From the NCBI RefSeq assembly GCF_902859945.1, contig NZ_CADIKL010000038.1, positions 18,963 to 82,962 on the forward strand: a stretch of 64,000 nt of DNA. Direction: 5' to 3'. Source of the stretch: Paraburkholderia caffeinitolerans (GTDB lineage Bacteria > Pseudomonadota > Gammaproteobacteria > Burkholderiales > Burkholderiaceae). The notes below the pieces were generated by a model that saw only the letters and a list, made by a program, of their open reading frames with translations, was not told the DNA's origin and made no database searches. How positions within the stretch are numbered: the first letter of the stretch is position 1; each line of letters begins with the position of its first letter. The translations under genes and the position numbers were made by a program. Below, piece after piece: positions 52,701 to 62,103 of this stretch.

Positions 52701-54005
52701 ATGGAAGCAGTGGAAATTGCTGGAAGCCTGCCGACGGACTCGAGCGCGCGCACCGCCAGGTCGGTTGCGCTCGCGAGCCTGATCGGCACGACAGTCGAGT
52801 GGTACGACTTTTTTCTGTACGGCACGATCACCGGACTCGTGTTCGACAAGCTGTTCTTCCCCACCGGCAACGCCTTCGTCTCGACCATGCTCGCGTACAC
52901 GGTGTACGCGGTCGGCTTCGCCACGCGCCCGCTCGGCGGCGTGATCTTCGGTCATTTCGGCGACCGCCACGGACGCAAGCCGCTACTCGTGCTGACGCTC
53001 TCGATCATGGGCGTCTCGACCTTTCTCATCGGCCTGCTGCCCACCTACGCGACGATCGGCGTCTGGGCGCCGGTGTGTCTGCTGCTCCTGCGCCTGCTGC
53101 AAGGCATCGGCCTTGGCGGCGAATGGGGCGGCGCGGTGCTGATGGCGTTCGAGTACGCGCCGCGCAGGCGGCGCGGGCTCTACGCGTCCTATCCGCAGAT
53201 CGGCCTTGCGGTGGGACTGTGCCTGAGCAGCGGCGTGGTCGCGCTGCTGACTTCATCGATGAGCGCCGAAGCGTTCATGCAGTGGGGCTGGCGCGCCGCT
53301 TTCATGGCGAGCATCGTGCTGGTGGGCGTGGGCATGTTCATCCGGCTGCGCGTGGTTGAGACCCCGGCCTTCACGAAAGTGCGCGACTCCCATACGGTTG
53401 CGAGAGTGCCGGTGAAGGAGGTGTTTGGCGACTATCGCAAGAACGTGCTGCTCGGCTGGGGGGCGCGCTATATCGACGGCGTCATCTTCAACACCTATGC
53501 GGTGTTTGCGCTCACTTATCTGATCGGCGTGCTGCACTACTCGAAGGCTGCCGTGCTGAGCGCCATCACGCTGGCCGCGTTCGTGCTCATCTTCACGATC
53601 CCGCTCGCGTCGCGTCTCTCGGATCAGGTCGGCCGGCGCAGGGTGTTCGGTTGGGGCGCGCTCGTGTGCGGCCTGAGTGCATGGCCGGTATTCGCGATCT
53701 TCCACTACTCGCAGAGCCTCGGCGCGGTCGTCGGCGCGATCGTGATCGTGCTCGGCGTTCTGTACGCATTCGTCTACGGCCCGGAAGCGGCGCTCTTTTG
53801 CGAGTTATTCGATACGCGCGTGCGCTACAGCGGCATCTCGGTCGTGTATCAGATCTCCGGCATCGTCTCCAGCTCGATCACGCCGCTCGTCGCCACCACG
53901 CTGCTGCATTACGGCAATCAGCAGCCGTGGTGGATCGCAATCTACATCACCTGCGTTGGCGCGCTTAGCGCCACTTGCACAAGTCTGATGCGGCGCACCT
54001 ACTGA
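52701..54005 (+). CDS. MFS transporter, metabolite:H+ symporter (MHS) type
   Basis: A 434-residue 12-TM protein from ATG 52701 (AAGGAG seven bases upstream). 'GTTVEWYDFFLYGTITGLVF' is the MHS-family opening (as in ShiA, KgtP, ProP), 'GHFGDRHGRKPLLVLTLSIM' the loop 2-3 motif, and 'RLLQGIGLGGEWGGAVLMAF' the TM4 block. It imports a small organic acid or osmolyte with protons, probably the substrate of the dehydrogenase upstream. Shared control by the LysR gene is inferred. Confidence 0.92.
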   Translation: MEAVEIAGSLPTDSSARTARSVALASLIGTTVEWYDFFLYGTITGLVFDKLFFPTGNAFVSTMLAYTVYAVGFATRPLGGVIFGHFGDRHGRKPLLVLTLSIMGVSTFLIGLLPTYATIGVWAPVCLLLLRLLQGIGLGGEWGGAVLMAFEYAPRRRRGLYASYPQIGLAVGLCLSSGVVALLTSSMSAEAFMQWGWRAAFMASIVLVGVGMFIRLRVVETPAFTKVRDSHTVARVPVKEVFGDYRKNVLLGWGARYIDGVIFNTYAVFALTYLIGVLHYSKAAVLSAITLAAFVLIFTIPLASRLSDQVGRRRVFGWGALVCGLSAWPVFAIFHYSQSLGAVVGAIVIVLGVLYAFVYGPEAALFCELFDTRVRYSGISVVYQISGIVSSSITPLVATTLLHYGNQQPWWIAIYITCVGALSATCTSLMRRTY

Positions 54006-54012
54006 GCTTCGA

Positions 54013-54041
54013 TGAAAAACGCCACCTCGAAAGGTGGCGTT
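54013..54041 (-). terminator. Terminator of the squalene-hopene cyclase gene (bidirectional)
   Basis: AACGCCACCT (54018-54027), loop CGAA, AGGTGGCGTT (54032-54041). On the minus strand it is followed by TTTTTC, so it ends the cyclase transcript; it also lies eight to thirty bases past the MFS stop and can serve that gene. Confidence 0.8.
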
Positions 54042-54060
54042 CATCTCATACCCGCCGGCC

Positions 54061-56097
54061 TCAAGCCAGCACAGCCGGCTCAACAACCTTCGCCTCACTC
54101 ATCCGCGCACCACCCGCCGCCGCAAGCCTGCGATACCGCGCCAGCGCCCAAAGCGGGAAATACGCGGTATAGCCGTGATACTTGAGGTAGTAAATGCGCG
54201 GGAAGCCCGGCGCATTATGCGAGCGATGCCACCAGAAACCCTCGCTGTCCTGCACCGAAAGCAGATACGCAATGCCGCGCCGCACCGACTCCGATTCGCA
54301 GTCGCCAAACGCCATCTGCGCGAGCAGCGCCCACGCCGTGAAGTTCGACGTGCTTTCGCCGCCGTTCGTACCCGCGAGGCGCGAGTCGATATAGCTGTCG
54401 TTGGTCTCGCCCCATCCGCCATCCGCATGCTGGCGCGACCTGAGCCAGGCGAGCGCGCGCGCGATATACGGCTGCGAGGGATCCTCGCCCGCCAGCGCGA
54501 GACCCGCGAGCACACTCCACGTCCCGTAGATGTAGTTGGTGCCCCAACGCCCCCACCAGCTGCCGTCGGGTTGCTGCGTCGCCTTGATGTAGTCGATCGC
54601 GCGCGCGAGCGCGGCCTTGTCTTCCTCGCGGCCCGTCACGCCGAAGCACAGCAGCACACGGCCCGACACGTCCTCGGTGGGCGGATCGAGCAGCGCGCCG
54701 TGGTCCGCAAACGGAATCGCGTTCAGATAGAGCCGGTCGCAATCGGCATCGAACGCCGCGAAACCGCCGTTGCGCGATTGCAGACCGCGCATCCAGTCGA
54801 GCGCGCGCGTCACGCGCTCGGCGTACGGGTCCGTGCCCGTGGCGCGCTTGATCGAGTGGCCCCGGCGATGCAGCATCGCGGCCACGACCGCGCTGTCGTC
54901 GATGTCGGGGTAATACGGGTTCGCGTACTGGAACGCCCAGCCGCCCGGCGGCACGTCGGGGCTCACGTTCTCGATCCAGTCACCCGTGAGGTCGTTCACC
55001 TGACGCGTCGCGAGCCAGTCGTAGGCGCGCGTGATCTGCTGCTGCAGTTGTGCGTTGGACGTCGATTCAACGCCGGGCACATCTGGCACCGCAAGCGCCT
55101 GTTCGAGCGCCATCGTGCTCCACGCGGTGTCCCATACGGGCGAGAGGCACGGCTGGCAGTACATGCTGCCGTCCGGACGCTCCACCAGCAGCTTCTCCAG
55201 CGCGTTCTCGCAATCGCGACGCAGCGGATGATTCTCGTGATAGCCGAGCACTTCCATCATCTGGTAGCTGTAGACGATAGGCGGGAAAATGCCGCCCATG
55301 CCGTCCTCGCCGTTCATGCGCTCCGAGCACCATGCTTCCGCGTGCTTCATCGCGCGCTTGCGCAGCGACTGCGGAATCAGCGGTTCGAGATGGCGGACCG
55401 TGCGATCCAGCGCGAGAAAGAGTTTGCGCACGCCCTTGCCGGGCGCGAAATACTCGCGCTCTTCATCGGGCGGCGTGACGAACAGCTCGGCAATCGACAC
55501 GTTGTGCGGATTGTGCGCCTTGGCCTTGAGCGAGCACAGCGCGAGCAGCGGCACCATGGTCGTGCGCGCCCAGTACGCGACCTTGTACATCGAGATTGGG
55601 ACCCACTTCGGGAACAGCACGAACTCGATGGGCATGAACGGCGTAGCGCGCCACGGCACCTGGCCGAAGGTGGCCAGCAGAATGCGCGTGAAGACGTTGG
55701 ACTTCGCCGCGCCGCCGAGCTTCAGAATGGCTTCGCGCGCGCGCGCCATGTGCGGCGCGTCGGGGGCGTCGCCGGCTGCCTTGAGCGCGAAATAGGCCTT
55801 CACGCTCGCGGAGACATCGGGTGCGCCGTCCACGTACAGGTCCCACCCACCGTGCGTTTCGAGGCGCTGGATCGCACGCAGATAGCGCGCCATTTTCTCC
55901 TGGCGCACCGTGTCGATCTTCGCCATGAAATGCATCATGAGGATGTATTCGGCGGTAATCGTGGCGTCGGATTCGAGCTCGAAGCACCAGCTCCCGTCGG
56001 GATCTTGCCGGCGCGCGAGCGCATCGCGCCCCCGGACGATGGCGGCGTCGAGCAGCACCGCGCGTTGCACGTTGGTTGGCAGGTCGGAATTCTTCAT
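54061..56097 (-). CDS. shc: Squalene-hopene cyclase
   Basis: About 678 residues from ATG 56097 (56115 is an alternative; neither has a clear ribosome site). The catalytic DxDD is 'YPDIDDSAV' (Asp398-Asp401), and several QW repeats are visible ('DPDGSWCFE', 'QPDGSWWGRWGTNY', 'HADGGWGETNDSY', 'SEGFWWHRS'). It is a peripheral membrane enzyme that cyclises squalene to hopene/hopanol for hopanoid lipids. Divergent from a TetR gene across 65 bases. Confidence 0.97.
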   Translation of the reverse strand: MKNSDLPTNVQRAVLLDAAIVRGRDALARRQDPDGSWCFELESDATITAEYILMMHFMAKIDTVRQEKMARYLRAIQRLETHGGWDLYVDGAPDVSASVKAYFALKAAGDAPDAPHMARAREAILKLGGAAKSNVFTRILLATFGQVPWRATPFMPIEFVLFPKWVPISMYKVAYWARTTMVPLLALCSLKAKAHNPHNVSIAELFVTPPDEEREYFAPGKGVRKLFLALDRTVRHLEPLIPQSLRKRAMKHAEAWCSERMNGEDGMGGIFPPIVYSYQMMEVLGYHENHPLRRDCENALEKLLVERPDGSMYCQPCLSPVWDTAWSTMALEQALAVPDVPGVESTSNAQLQQQITRAYDWLATRQVNDLTGDWIENVSPDVPPGGWAFQYANPYYPDIDDSAVVAAMLHRRGHSIKRATGTDPYAERVTRALDWMRGLQSRNGGFAAFDADCDRLYLNAIPFADHGALLDPPTEDVSGRVLLCFGVTGREEDKAALARAIDYIKATQQPDGSWWGRWGTNYIYGTWSVLAGLALAGEDPSQPYIARALAWLRSRQHADGGWGETNDSYIDSRLAGTNGGESTSNFTAWALLAQMAFGDCESESVRRGIAYLLSVQDSEGFWWHRSHNAPGFPRIYYLKYHGYTAYFPLWALARYRRLAAAGGARMSEAKVVEPAVLA

Positions 56098-56114
56098 GGT
56101 GGCGAATAATACCA

Positions 56115-56124
56115 TCCGTACGGA
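56115..56124. promoter_or_regulatory. Palindrome between shc and the TetR gene
   Basis: TCCGTACGGA, a perfect 10-mer in the 65-base divergent gap. Candidate TetR operator. Confidence 0.45.
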
Positions 56125-56162
56125 ATGTTTTGCGCCAAGGCCCGCGATGGTAAGATCAATGG

Positions 56163-56942
56163 ATGAAGACTTCCCCCGTCAAAGCCTCAGCCGGCGCGGC
56201 AGGACACCCCGCCGGAAGTGCCGCGAGCCCGGCGCGGCGGCCTGTGCCGCAAGCCGCTCAGGTGCCTGCTCATGTGCCCGAAAAAGCGCCTCATGAGGCC
56301 GCGCGGCATCCCGATGCAGGATCTGTCGAAACGTCAGGCGGGAAGAACGTAGAGCAATCCGGCGCGCCCGCCTCGGGCACGCGCCGCAAGAAAGCACCCG
56401 TGCAAGTGCGCGCCCAGTTGCTGCAAGCGGCCTCCGATATCGCCACCGATCATGGCGTGCAAGCCGTGACGCTCGACGCCGTGGCCGAGCGCGCCGGCGT
56501 GACCAAGGGCGCGCTGCAGTATCACTTCGCCAACAAGCAGGGGCTTCTCGACGCCCTGTTCGAGCAGACGCTGGAGCGCTTCGATGCGCAAATGGAAGCG
56601 CGCATCGCGGCGGACCGCAACGACCCGCACGGCGCCAGCGCGCGCGCCTACCTGCATTCGACCATCGACGAAACGAGCCCCGCCGCGAGCACCAACGTGC
56701 TGCGCGTGCTGGTTGCCGCGATGATGACCGACCCCGAGATCCGCGAGCGCCATTCCGCGCCCATGCGCAAGTGGACGCGGCCGGACCCGCTGCCACTCGA
56801 ACACGCGGCGCGGCTCATGATTTGCCGGCTGGTGGCGGACGGCCTGTGGATCTCCGACCTGCTCGGCTATCAGAACCTGTCGCCCGAGTTGCGCGACGAG
56901 GTCGTGAGGCAGATCGAGCGCATGACGGTTCTCGAGCGATGA
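56163..56942 (+). CDS. TetR-family regulator with long disordered N-terminus
   Basis: A 259-residue protein. Residues 1-80 are Pro/Ala-rich and probably disordered. The TetR helix-turn-helix follows at about 82-130 ('AASDIATDHGVQAVTLDAVA', 'ERAGVTKGALQYHFANKQGL'), then the ligand-binding helices. An 80-residue leader is much longer than usual for TetR. An internal start could shorten it, but none is clearly better. Divergent from shc, so it may control hopanoid synthesis. Confidence 0.85.
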   Translation: MKTSPVKASAGAAGHPAGSAASPARRPVPQAAQVPAHVPEKAPHEAARHPDAGSVETSGGKNVEQSGAPASGTRRKKAPVQVRAQLLQAASDIATDHGVQAVTLDAVAERAGVTKGALQYHFANKQGLLDALFEQTLERFDAQMEARIAADRNDPHGASARAYLHSTIDETSPAASTNVLRVLVAAMMTDPEIRERHSAPMRKWTRPDPLPLEHAARLMICRLVADGLWISDLLGYQNLSPELRDEVVRQIERMTVLER

Positions 56943-57048
56943 GGCACCCTGCTGATGGCCAACACCTCAATTTGACCTGGCGTGCCGCTCAATCTGCCCG
57001 TCGTGATCGGCAAGGTGATTTGCCCAGAATGCGCGCGCAAGGCAAGCG

Positions 57049-58479
57049 CTAGCGCAAATCAACGACATCGAGCTTTCCGATGCTGCCCGCAAGACGCAAC
57101 CGTGCAGCATGCCAGTCGGCCAGTGCCTGTACACGCTGGTGCTTCGCGTTTGCGAGTCCACTCTGTGCGTTGAGCAATTCGAGCACACTGCCGACACCCG
57201 CCTGATACCGTCGCTCAGCCGCCGCAAAGGACTGCTCAGCAATTCCCAGCAGAGTTTCGCTGTCGCCAACCGCCGCAGTCGATGTTCGCACGGCTTGATA
57301 ACTGTTCCAGACCTCCAATGCGACGTGCTGGCGCGCGTCTTCAAGCGCGTCCGCCTGCCGTTCCAGTTGGGCTTCGCCCTGGTGCACCTGATACAGACGG
57401 CCGAAACCTTCGAAAATCGGAATGGTCAGTTGTACTCCGACGTACCATTCATGGCCCGTTGCCGGGAATGTGGGGATGCCCAGTCCCAGGCTGGCCGGCT
57501 GGTTATTCTGGAGATACTTCGACACAAGGCTTAGCGTTGGCAGCCCTTGCGCGCGCGTCTGGTCCACCTTCGCCGCCGCCGCGTCCACCTGAGCCTGTGT
57601 TGAGAGCACTTCGGGATGCGTGCGACGTGCTTCCCCCATTAGCTCGCTGACCGACTGCGCAAAATTCGCGTCGGGATGCGCGCCCTCCGCAACTGCCGGC
57701 AGATCGAGTACCCGGTCGGGCGAGAGGTCCATGTCGGCCGCCAGGGTGCCCTGCGCGGTCTGCCAGACTCCTTCTGCCCGATTGCGTGCGAGCACCGCCT
57801 GGCCCCAGGCGGTCTTCGCCTGCAAGGCATCCGAGATCGGCGCGATGCCTTTGTCCACGCGTGATTGTGCAACCAGGGCGCTTCGCCCGCTCATCTGCTC
57901 AACCGCCCCTGCCACCGCAAGCTGGCTCTGCGCTGCCTGCGCAGCGGAGTAGTCTTTTGCCACGGTCACGAACAGCGCCTGAATGGCGGCGTCCTGCGCC
58001 GATTGCGCTGCAGCGAGCAGCGCATTCGCGTTGCGCAGGGCTGCTGAGCGCGCCCCGAAATCGTAGAGCGTCCAGGAGAGCGACACGCTTTCGGAATGGA
58101 CACTCGAACGGGAATCCGATCCCAGTTGCGGATGGCCGCTCACATCGGTTGATGAGTCGTCGCGCACGATCTGCGCATTACCCGTCAGGGTCGGCAGATA
58201 GGCCGCTCGCGCGACCCCGACACCGGCCGCCTGCGCCTTCACGTCGGCCCACGCCTCGCGCGTGCGCGGATTGCTGCACAGCGCGCGCTGGACCGCTTCG
58301 GCCAACGTCAGGGGTTGGCCAGGGTCACCGAAGACACAACCAGCCGGGTCGGACACGATGCTGCCCGCTGACGTTGCCGGTATGGCGGCCTGTGTACGCA
58401 GCGGATCGAATGCCCGGGCGACTGTAACGTGACAAAGCACCGTGGCAGCGAGCAGCAGCATCGCCTGTCTAGCGTTCAC
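57049..58479 (-). CDS. TolC-family outer-membrane component of type I secretion
   Basis: A 476-residue protein from GTG 58479 (GGAGAG upstream), overlapping the HlyD-like stop by 11 bases. Signal peptide near 'LLLAATVLCHVTVARA'. Two repeats of the TolC fold are visible: 'PLTLAEAVQRALCSNPRTRE' and 'AYLPTLTGNAQIV', then 'HPEVLSTQAQVDAAAAKVDQ' and 'GVGSVLELLNAQSGLANAK'. It forms the outer-membrane and periplasmic tunnel. Last gene in the hly-like operon with the repeat protein upstream. Confidence 0.93.
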   Translation of the reverse strand: MNARQAMLLLAATVLCHVTVARAFDPLRTQAAIPATSAGSIVSDPAGCVFGDPGQPLTLAEAVQRALCSNPRTREAWADVKAQAAGVGVARAAYLPTLTGNAQIVRDDSSTDVSGHPQLGSDSRSSVHSESVSLSWTLYDFGARSAALRNANALLAAAQSAQDAAIQALFVTVAKDYSAAQAAQSQLAVAGAVEQMSGRSALVAQSRVDKGIAPISDALQAKTAWGQAVLARNRAEGVWQTAQGTLAADMDLSPDRVLDLPAVAEGAHPDANFAQSVSELMGEARRTHPEVLSTQAQVDAAAAKVDQTRAQGLPTLSLVSKYLQNNQPASLGLGIPTFPATGHEWYVGVQLTIPIFEGFGRLYQVHQGEAQLERQADALEDARQHVALEVWNSYQAVRTSTAAVGDSETLLGIAEQSFAAAERRYQAGVGSVLELLNAQSGLANAKHQRVQALADWHAARLRLAGSIGKLDVVDLR

Positions 58480-59890
58480 GCAAGCTCTCTCCGGCGGTCC
58501 GCCGCAAGGGGTCGAGGAAATAGCCAATCACGCTGCGTTTGCCCGTACGGATATCCGCCGTCACGGCCATGCCCGGCGTGAGCGCAATCCAGTTGTCGTC
58601 TACGCGGATACGGCTTGCGGCCACACGTATGCGCACTGGAAACGTCAGACCCTGCTTCTTGTCCTGCACCGCATCGTTCGATATTGACGTCACGGTGCCG
58701 TCCAGGTAGCCGTAGCGCGTGTACGGAAACGCTTCGACCTTGACAGCGACCCGCTGCCCCACTGACACGAACCCCACATCGCGGTTTTGCAACTGCGCCT
58801 CGACTTCGAGCGAGTCCTCCGGAACGATCTCCATGAGCGACTGTGCGGTCGTGACCACGCCGCCGCTCGTATGGATCGACAGCTGCTGCACCGTGCCCGC
58901 CACCGGCGCCGTCAGGCTCAGGAGCGCCTGACGCGTTTGCGCCTTGGTCTCCTCGTCGCGGCTGCGCGTGGAGAGCTGGCCATTCTTCTCCAGCTCGTCC
59001 AGCTGATCGCGCCGGAACTTCGATACCGCCGACGCAATGTCGGCCCGCTGTTCGGCAACGGCCGCCGCCAGCTCACGCGCGTGAGCGCGTTGCGCAGCGA
59101 GTTCGTGCTCCTGATTGACGGCGGCCTGCTCCTTGTCGAGCCAGTCGTTGCGAGCGACATACTGATCGGCTACGAGCGCGCTGTAGCTATCGGCCTGCTG
59201 GCGCGCGAGCGGCGCCGTCGCCACGAGCTTCGCAATCTCCGCACGGGTGCTGTCAAGTTCGGCCTCCCGCTTTAGCAGTTCAGCGCGTGCGCTGTCGATC
59301 TGGTCACCGTACTCACGCCATGCCCCATCGGCGAGGCGCTGGCTTTCCTCCATGCGCTGGTGCGATGCGCCGCCGACCTGCGCCACGAGCGGGGGCCGAT
59401 TCGCGGCCAGCGCGTCAAGCAGTGCCTGTGCACGGGCCCCGGCCAACTCGGCGTCCAGTCTCGAGTTATGCGCGGCGTCCGCATCGGCAGCTGCCTGCCG
59501 CGTGTCGAGCCGCACGAGCAGTTGTCCCGCCTGGACGTGCTCCCCATCACGTACCAGCACCTCGCGCACGACGCCCGTCATGGCAGGCTGGATGACCTTG
59601 ACACGTTCGCCAGGCACGAATCGCCCCGACGCAGTCACGACGATATCGAGCCGCCCAAGCGCGCCGATCAGCAGGATTACCAGTGCAAGCAGTGCAAGGA
59701 CGCGCATTGTCCGACGCGGCGCCGGATGAACGGGTGTTTCGAGCAACTCCAACTGCGCCGGCTGGAAAGCCAGTTCATCGGTGTCCCTCTCTGGTCCCGC
59801 CAGCGTGTGTCGTATGTCCCAGATCGCACGGCACATCGTCCAGTATCGTCGGAGCAGATCGCCGAGGGCATCCCGTTTCGGCGAACTCAT
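58469..59890 (-). CDS. HlyD-family adaptor of type I secretion
   Basis: A 473-residue membrane-fusion protein. One TM segment near 61-80 ('VLALLALVILLIGALGRLDI'), then 'SGRFVPGERVKVIQPAMTGV' and 'VLVRDGEHVQAGQLLVRLDT' (lipoyl-like half motif), a long coiled coil, and the C-terminal 'TPGMAVTADIRTGKRSVIGYF' block. Start overlaps the HlyB-like stop by four bases (ATGA). It bridges the ABC exporter and the TolC-like channel. Confidence 0.95.
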   Translation of the reverse strand: MSSPKRDALGDLLRRYWTMCRAIWDIRHTLAGPERDTDELAFQPAQLELLETPVHPAPRRTMRVLALLALVILLIGALGRLDIVVTASGRFVPGERVKVIQPAMTGVVREVLVRDGEHVQAGQLLVRLDTRQAAADADAAHNSRLDAELAGARAQALLDALAANRPPLVAQVGGASHQRMEESQRLADGAWREYGDQIDSARAELLKREAELDSTRAEIAKLVATAPLARQQADSYSALVADQYVARNDWLDKEQAAVNQEHELAAQRAHARELAAAVAEQRADIASAVSKFRRDQLDELEKNGQLSTRSRDEETKAQTRQALLSLTAPVAGTVQQLSIHTSGGVVTTAQSLMEIVPEDSLEVEAQLQNRDVGFVSVGQRVAVKVEAFPYTRYGYLDGTVTSISNDAVQDKKQGLTFPVRIRVAASRIRVDDNWIALTPGMAVTADIRTGKRSVIGYFLDPLRRTAGESLRER

Positions 59891-62028
59891 GTTGCCGCCC
59901 CACCCTGTAGCGAAACCATGTTCGCATAGTAGCCGCCACTTGCGATCAGTTCGTCGTGCGTACCGTATTCCGTGATACGCCCGCGGTCCATTGCGACGAT
60001 CCGGTCAGCGCGGCGTACTGCGCTGAGGCGATGCGCCACCACCATGACGGTACGGCCCGCGCAGATCGCGCGCATGTTGGCTTCTATGGTCTGCTCGGTC
60101 TCGACATCCAGCGCGCTGGTCGCCTCGTCGAAAACGAGAATGCGAGGATTGGAGAGCAGCGCGCGGGCGATCGCGATGCGCTGGCGCTGGCCTCCGGAAA
60201 GGCTCGCGCCATGCTCTCCGACGACTGTGTCATAAGCCTGAGGCAGCTCGCAGATAAACTCGTGTGCACCGGCAAGCGCTGCGGCACGCATGACCGTCTT
60301 TAGCGGCGCACCGGGATCCGCCAGTGCGATGTTCTCGCGTACCGAACGGTTGAAGAGCAGGTTTTCCTGGAGTACGACACCAATCTGGCGGCGCAGCCAT
60401 GCCGGATCGGCCAGTGCCAGATCCACACCATCGAGCCGCACCGTGCCCTGCTCCGGAAGATAGAGACGCTGTAGAAGGCGCGTAAGCGTACTCTTGCCCG
60501 AGCCCGAGCGTCCCACTACGCCGACTACCTGACCGGGCTGAATATCGAGCGATACGCCATCGAGGACGGCAGGACCATCGGGCCGGTAACGGAACCGGAT
60601 ATTCTCGAAGCGGACATGGCCGCGCAAAGCCGGCAGCGTCTGCCGGCTTTGCGGAATCTCGGTACGTGTGTTGAGAATGTCGCCAAGACGCCGCATGGAA
60701 ATGCCGACCTGCTGGAAATCCTGCCAGAGCTGTGCGAGGCGCAGGACGGGAGCCGCAACGCGCTGGGACATCATGTTAAATGCGATGAGGCCTCCAACGG
60801 TAAGGCGGCCGTCGATGACGAGCTTCGCCCCAAAGAAGAGTGTCGCGACGGTCACGAGCTTGCCGATCGCCTGTATCAATTGCTGGCCGATGTTGCCGAG
60901 CTGCGTGACCCGAAATCCCGCCGCCACATACGCCGCAAGCTGTGTCTCCCAGTGGCGGATAAACTGCGGCTCGACCGCCATTGACTTGACCGTTTCCACG
61001 CCCGAGACCGCCTCCACGAGAAACGACTGGTTGTCCGCACCACGGGCGAACTTCTCGTTCAGGCACTCACGGAGCACAGGCACGAGCAGGATCGAGACGA
61101 GCGCGTAGAGCGGCAACGATGCAAGCACGAGCAAGGTGAGCCAGACGCTGTAGAAACACATGACGATGATAAAGACGACGGAGAACACGATATCGATAAT
61201 CGCCGTCAGCGCCTGCCCGGTCAGGAAATTGCGGATATTTTCCAGTTCGCGCACGCGCGCAACCGTGTCGCCCACGCGGCGTGCGCCGAAATACGCAAGT
61301 GGCAATGCGAACAGATGCCGGAAAAGGCGCGCACCCAGTTCCACGTCGATCCGGTTGGTGGTATGCGCGAGCACATAGTTGCGCAAACCGGTGAGCACAC
61401 CCTCGAATACCGAACTCGCGAGCAACGCGATGCACACGACGTTGAGCGTGCTGAACGTGCGATTGACCAGAACCTTATCCATCACCACCTGAAACATCAG
61501 GGGCGAGGCAAGGCCGAAAAACTGCAGGATCAAGGAAACACCCAACACCTCCAGCAGGAGCCGCCGGTATTTGACGATGGCAGGAATGAACCAGGTGAAA
61601 TCGAAACGCGCCAGTTCGCCGGCAATCGAGGCCTTCGAAGCGAAGAAGATCAGCTTGCCAGTCGAACGCGCGACGACCGTATCGAGCGGCACCACGCTGG
61701 GTGTGGCGGCATCCGCTTCCATCACTAGCGCACTCTTTCCATCGCATCGAGCAAGCACGAAATGCTGGCCGTTCTTATCCAGCACGAGCCCCGGCAACGG
61801 AGCATGAGAGAGGCGGTCAGGCCGAAGGGGAACCGTGCGGGCTTTCAGCCCCAGCGAGCGAGCGGATAGAACCAGGGTATCGGCATCGAAAGGACGGCTG
61901 TCCAGCCCTGATGCGTGGCGCAACTGCGCGCTGTCGGCAGCGATGCCGTGAAAGCGTGCGATGACAACAAGTGCAGCCAGGCCCGGATCGCTTGCACGCG
62001 CATCCGGATTCGATTCGGGAGCATTCAT
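59887..62028 (-). CDS. HlyB-type ABC exporter with C39-like domain
   Basis: About 713 residues from ATG 62028 (GTG 62049 possible). N-terminal C39-like domain ('GLAALVVIARFHGIAADSAQ') lacks the catalytic Cys, as in HlyB, so it docks rather than cleaves the substrate. A six-TM ABC domain follows ('FIPAIVKYRRLLLEVLGVSL' first), then the ATPase: Walker A 'GRSGSGKST', signature 'LSGGQRQRIAIARALL', Walker B 'ILVFDEATSALD'. It exports an unfolded substrate with an uncleaved C-terminal signal, fitting the adjacent repeat protein. Confidence 0.95.
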   Translation of the reverse strand: MNAPESNPDARASDPGLAALVVIARFHGIAADSAQLRHASGLDSRPFDADTLVLSARSLGLKARTVPLRPDRLSHAPLPGLVLDKNGQHFVLARCDGKSALVMEADAATPSVVPLDTVVARSTGKLIFFASKASIAGELARFDFTWFIPAIVKYRRLLLEVLGVSLILQFFGLASPLMFQVVMDKVLVNRTFSTLNVVCIALLASSVFEGVLTGLRNYVLAHTTNRIDVELGARLFRHLFALPLAYFGARRVGDTVARVRELENIRNFLTGQALTAIIDIVFSVVFIIVMCFYSVWLTLLVLASLPLYALVSILLVPVLRECLNEKFARGADNQSFLVEAVSGVETVKSMAVEPQFIRHWETQLAAYVAAGFRVTQLGNIGQQLIQAIGKLVTVATLFFGAKLVIDGRLTVGGLIAFNMMSQRVAAPVLRLAQLWQDFQQVGISMRRLGDILNTRTEIPQSRQTLPALRGHVRFENIRFRYRPDGPAVLDGVSLDIQPGQVVGVVGRSGSGKSTLTRLLQRLYLPEQGTVRLDGVDLALADPAWLRRQIGVVLQENLLFNRSVRENIALADPGAPLKTVMRAAALAGAHEFICELPQAYDTVVGEHGASLSGGQRQRIAIARALLSNPRILVFDEATSALDVETEQTIEANMRAICAGRTVMVVAHRLSAVRRADRIVAMDRGRITEYGTHDELIASGGYYANMVSLQGGAAT

Positions 62029-62103
62029 AGGGCGGCGGAACTTACGCACACAGGCAACCCGCGAATCTCGTCGCGAATCGCCTGTGCAACGTGGATGATT
62101 CGA

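Noticed and set aside
54034..56109. Plus-strand open frame of ~690 codons antisense to squalene-hopene cyclase
   Set aside because: High-GC codon bias creates long antisense frames; it has Arg/His-rich random composition and no domain, while the minus strand encodes a clear enzyme.
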